From a virus: 22,195 nt of DNA. The DNA is taken from positions 1-22,195 of the IMG/VR virus record IMGVR_UViG_3300020057_000165. One strand, written 5' to 3'. The notes under the pieces are model-generated. The model saw only the letters and a list, made by a program, of their open reading frames with translations. It ran no database searches and was not told the DNA's origin. A program made the position numbers and the translations under genes. Each line of letters opens with the position of its first letter. Within the stretch, counting starts at the first letter, position 1. Positions 21,555-22,195 of this stretch are shown piece by piece.

Positions 21555-21935
21555 ATGGGGATTAAGACGTGGTTTGAGAATTTGTTTAGAATGGAAGAAA
21601 ACACAAAGCAACCAGCACAAAAGAAATTAACACAAAAGAAACCAACACAAAGGAAACCAACACAAAAAGAAATATCATTCTTCGACTCCATGGTCGGAGA
21701 GAAATTCTTCCTTAGAACTGTAACGTATCACATGACAGGACGAGTTTCGGAAGTTATGGGGTCAATAATTAAGTTCGAGGATGCGGCGTGGATTGCTGAT
21801 TCCGGTCGATTTATGAACGCTATAAAAGACGGGAAGTTAAGCGAAGTGGAACCCGTTGGAGTTGCATATCTAAACATGGAGACCGTTGTGGACTTTTTCC
21901 CGTGGGTTCATGATTTGCCAAAGACGCAGAAGTAA
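21555..21935 (+). CDS. Conserved-looking 126-aa protein inside the cassette array
   Basis: 126 aa from ATG 21555, preceded by the shared box TTAACCGTCGGAAAGAG. Residues 1-18 are amphipathic (MGIKTWFENLFRMEE). Residues about 19-38 are a Lys/Thr/Gln/Pro tandem repeat (KKLTQKKPTQRKPTQKE). From residue 40 a compact domain begins: FFDSMVGEKFFLRTVTYHMT, GRVSEVMGSIIKFEDAAWIA, DSGRFMNAIKDGKLSEVEPV, and the end VVDFFPWVHDLPKTQK. The 'RTVTYH.TG.V', 'AAWIADSGRF' and 'WVHDLP' blocks look like signatures of a small beta-barrel-like family. I have a weak, unverified memory of similar unnamed proteins beside low-complexity repeat ORFs. The stop is 1 bp before the ATG of cassette copy 2, so the two are probably coupled. 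Confidence 0.75.
   Translation: MGIKTWFENLFRMEENTKQPAQKKLTQKKPTQRKPTQKEISFFDSMVGEKFFLRTVTYHMTGRVSEVMGSIIKFEDAAWIADSGRFMNAIKDGKLSEVEPVGVAYLNMETVVDFFPWVHDLPKTQK
21611..21670 (+). repeat. Four 15-bp in-frame tandem repeats
   Basis: Four consecutive 15-bp units based on ACCAACACAAAAGAA encode P/L-T/A-Q-K/R-K repeats in the N-terminal linker of the 126-aa protein. Units differ by one to three bases. Like the hexamer tract, gain or loss of a unit would keep the frame. Confidence 0.8.
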
Positions 21936-21936
21936 A

Positions 21937-22110
21937 ATGATAGCCGTCATTGGGAATGTAAAGGTACTTCCGAGGTTGATGCGTAGGTCGAGGTCTGAGT
22001 CAATGTCAGGGTCGAGGTCGAGGTCGAGTACGAGGTCGTGGTCGTTGTCGTGGGCGAGGTCGGTGTCGGGGTCGAGGTCGAGGTCGATGTCAAGGACAAT
22101 GTCACTTTAA
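21937..22110 (+). CDS. Cassette copy 2: MIAVIGN-leader Ser-X repeat protein
   Basis: 57 aa. The leader MIAVIGNVKVLPRL aligns with copy 1 (two conservative replacements and several synonymous changes). It is followed by Ser-X repeats (RSRSESMSGSRSRS, WSLSWARSVSGSRSRSMS) and the shared tail and stop. The start is 1 bp after the stop of the 126-aa protein. The preceding bases (GAAGTAAA) resemble the tail of copy 1's ribosome-binding region (GGAGTAAG), so homology extends just upstream of the ATG even though the TTAACCG box is absent. Partners of Ser include R, M, G, W, L, V and one E. No longer perfect repeat run remains, suggesting an older or less recently expanded copy. Confidence 0.6.
   Translation: MIAVIGNVKVLPRLMRRSRSESMSGSRSRSSTRSWSLSWARSVSGSRSRSMSRTMSL
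21983..22107 (+). repeat. Second hexanucleotide (GTCGNK-type) tract
   Basis: Degenerate GTCGAG-related units fill copy 2 (GTCAGG, GTCGAG, GTCGTG, GTCGTT, GTCGGG, GTCGAT). One disruption (GTCGAGTACGAGG) locally breaks the unit order but keeps the reading frame. CGTGGGCGAGGTC at 22049-22061 is repeated exactly upstream of copy 1 at 21285-21297. Confidence 0.75.
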
Positions 22111-22144
22111 TAATCAAGGACGGATTAACCGCCGGAGGATAAAA

Positions 22145-22195
22145 ATGATAGCTGTCATTGGAAATATAAATGTACTTTCGAATCCGATTTGGAGG
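22145..22195 (+). CDS. Cassette copy 3: leader only, cut by window end
   Basis: ATG 22145 with GGAGG (22134-22138) upstream and the shared TTAACCGCCGGA box. The 17 visible codons read MIAVIGNINVLSNPIWR: the first eleven residues follow the leader and the next residues diverge. The Ser-X tract, if present, lies beyond the window. Confidence 0.6.
   Translation, partial: MIAVIGNINVLSNPIWR

Larger units (their letters stand above)
21285..22195 (+). repeat. Array of Ser-X repeat cassettes with shared leader and flank boxes
   Basis: Three copies of a leader ORF start (ATG at 21322, 21937 and 22145) share ATGATAGC[TC]GTCATTGG and encode MIAVIGN[IV][NK]VL. A 5' box TTAACCG[TC]CGGA occurs at 21301-21312, 21528-21539 and 22125-22136. 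The 3' box TAATAATCAAGGACGG, which includes the stop codon, occurs at 21511-21526 and 22108-22123. Differences among leaders are mainly synonymous. A 126-aa gene sits between copies 1 and 2 and carries the same 5' box. The array runs off the window end. Confidence 0.85.

Noticed and set aside
21405-21565. Val-Glu and Gly-Arg repeat readings of the hexamer tract in the other plus frames
   Set aside because: They lack ribosome-binding sites and are not tied to the conserved leader peptide, whose synonymous changes fix the Ser-X frame.
21379-22107. CRISPR array
   Set aside because: Repeats are 6 bp without unique spacers of constant length and lie inside ORFs; no cas genes nearby.
21285-22195. 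Diversity-generating retroelement variable region
   Set aside because: No reverse transcriptase or template repeat is visible, and variation is not limited to adenine positions.
1-22195. tRNA, rRNA, insertion sequence or attachment site
   Set aside because: No cloverleaf-like sequence, transposase motif, terminal inverted repeat pair or integrase gene was found by eye; a dedicated tRNA and att-site search was not possible.

Overview
This window reads as part of the genome of a tailed double-stranded DNA phage (or prophage) with a podovirus-type, T7-like virion. The evidence is a collinear head and short-tail block: terminase, a head-tail connector portal, scaffold, major capsid, a tail tubular protein A-like adaptor and a tail tubular protein B-like nozzle. 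No RNA polymerase, DNA polymerase, integrase, lysis gene or tRNA is visible, so lifestyle and taxonomy stay open. The host is unknown. Secreted beta-rich proteins with Sec signal peptides and a Wzy/WaaL-like membrane protein suggest a Gram-negative-type envelope.

Layout, left arm (1 to about 15190, minus strand, read from right to left): terS, terL, a small glycine/alanine-rich protein, a GNAT-like protein, portal, four small genes, scaffold, another small gene, major capsid, a candidate decoration protein, a secreted protein, an O-antigen ligase/polymerase-like membrane protein, the adaptor, a second secreted protein paralogous to the first, the nozzle with an inserted LamG domain, and a LamG-like protein cut by the window edge. 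Most genes abut or overlap by a few bases, as in one late operon. Exceptions are short hairpin-bearing gaps around the capsid, decoration and first secreted genes.

Centre (about 15190-15530): a control region separates the two transcription directions. A small HTH (Cro/CI-like) gene lies between two promoter-like sites. Each -35 is embedded in a 16-bp element of the form GTTG-N8-CAAC, probably the repressor's operators. The spacing predicts a leaderless repressor mRNA.

Right arm (15528-18598, plus strand): five small genes, then a recombination cluster of an ERF-type single-strand annealing protein, a RecB/Cas4-like PD-(D/E)XK nuclease and a coiled-coil protein. Next (18723-21258) come accessory genes: a membrane-anchored protein, a secreted FG-GAP/VCBS beta-propeller with six calcium-loop repeats, and a secreted beta-sandwich protein flanked by its own promoter-like site and hairpins, as in a phage moron.

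The right end (21285 to the window edge) is the most unusual part. It is an array of short ORFs that share an N-terminal leader (MIAVIGN...VL) followed by a hexanucleotide-repeat tract encoding alternating Ser-X, mostly Ser-Arg. The ORFs are interleaved with a conserved-looking 126-aa protein and share 5' and 3' flanking boxes. At least three leader copies are present, the last cut by the window end. I do not recognise a described system here. It is the best candidate for something new, with the signal-peptide/O-antigen-ligase insertions in the late operon second.
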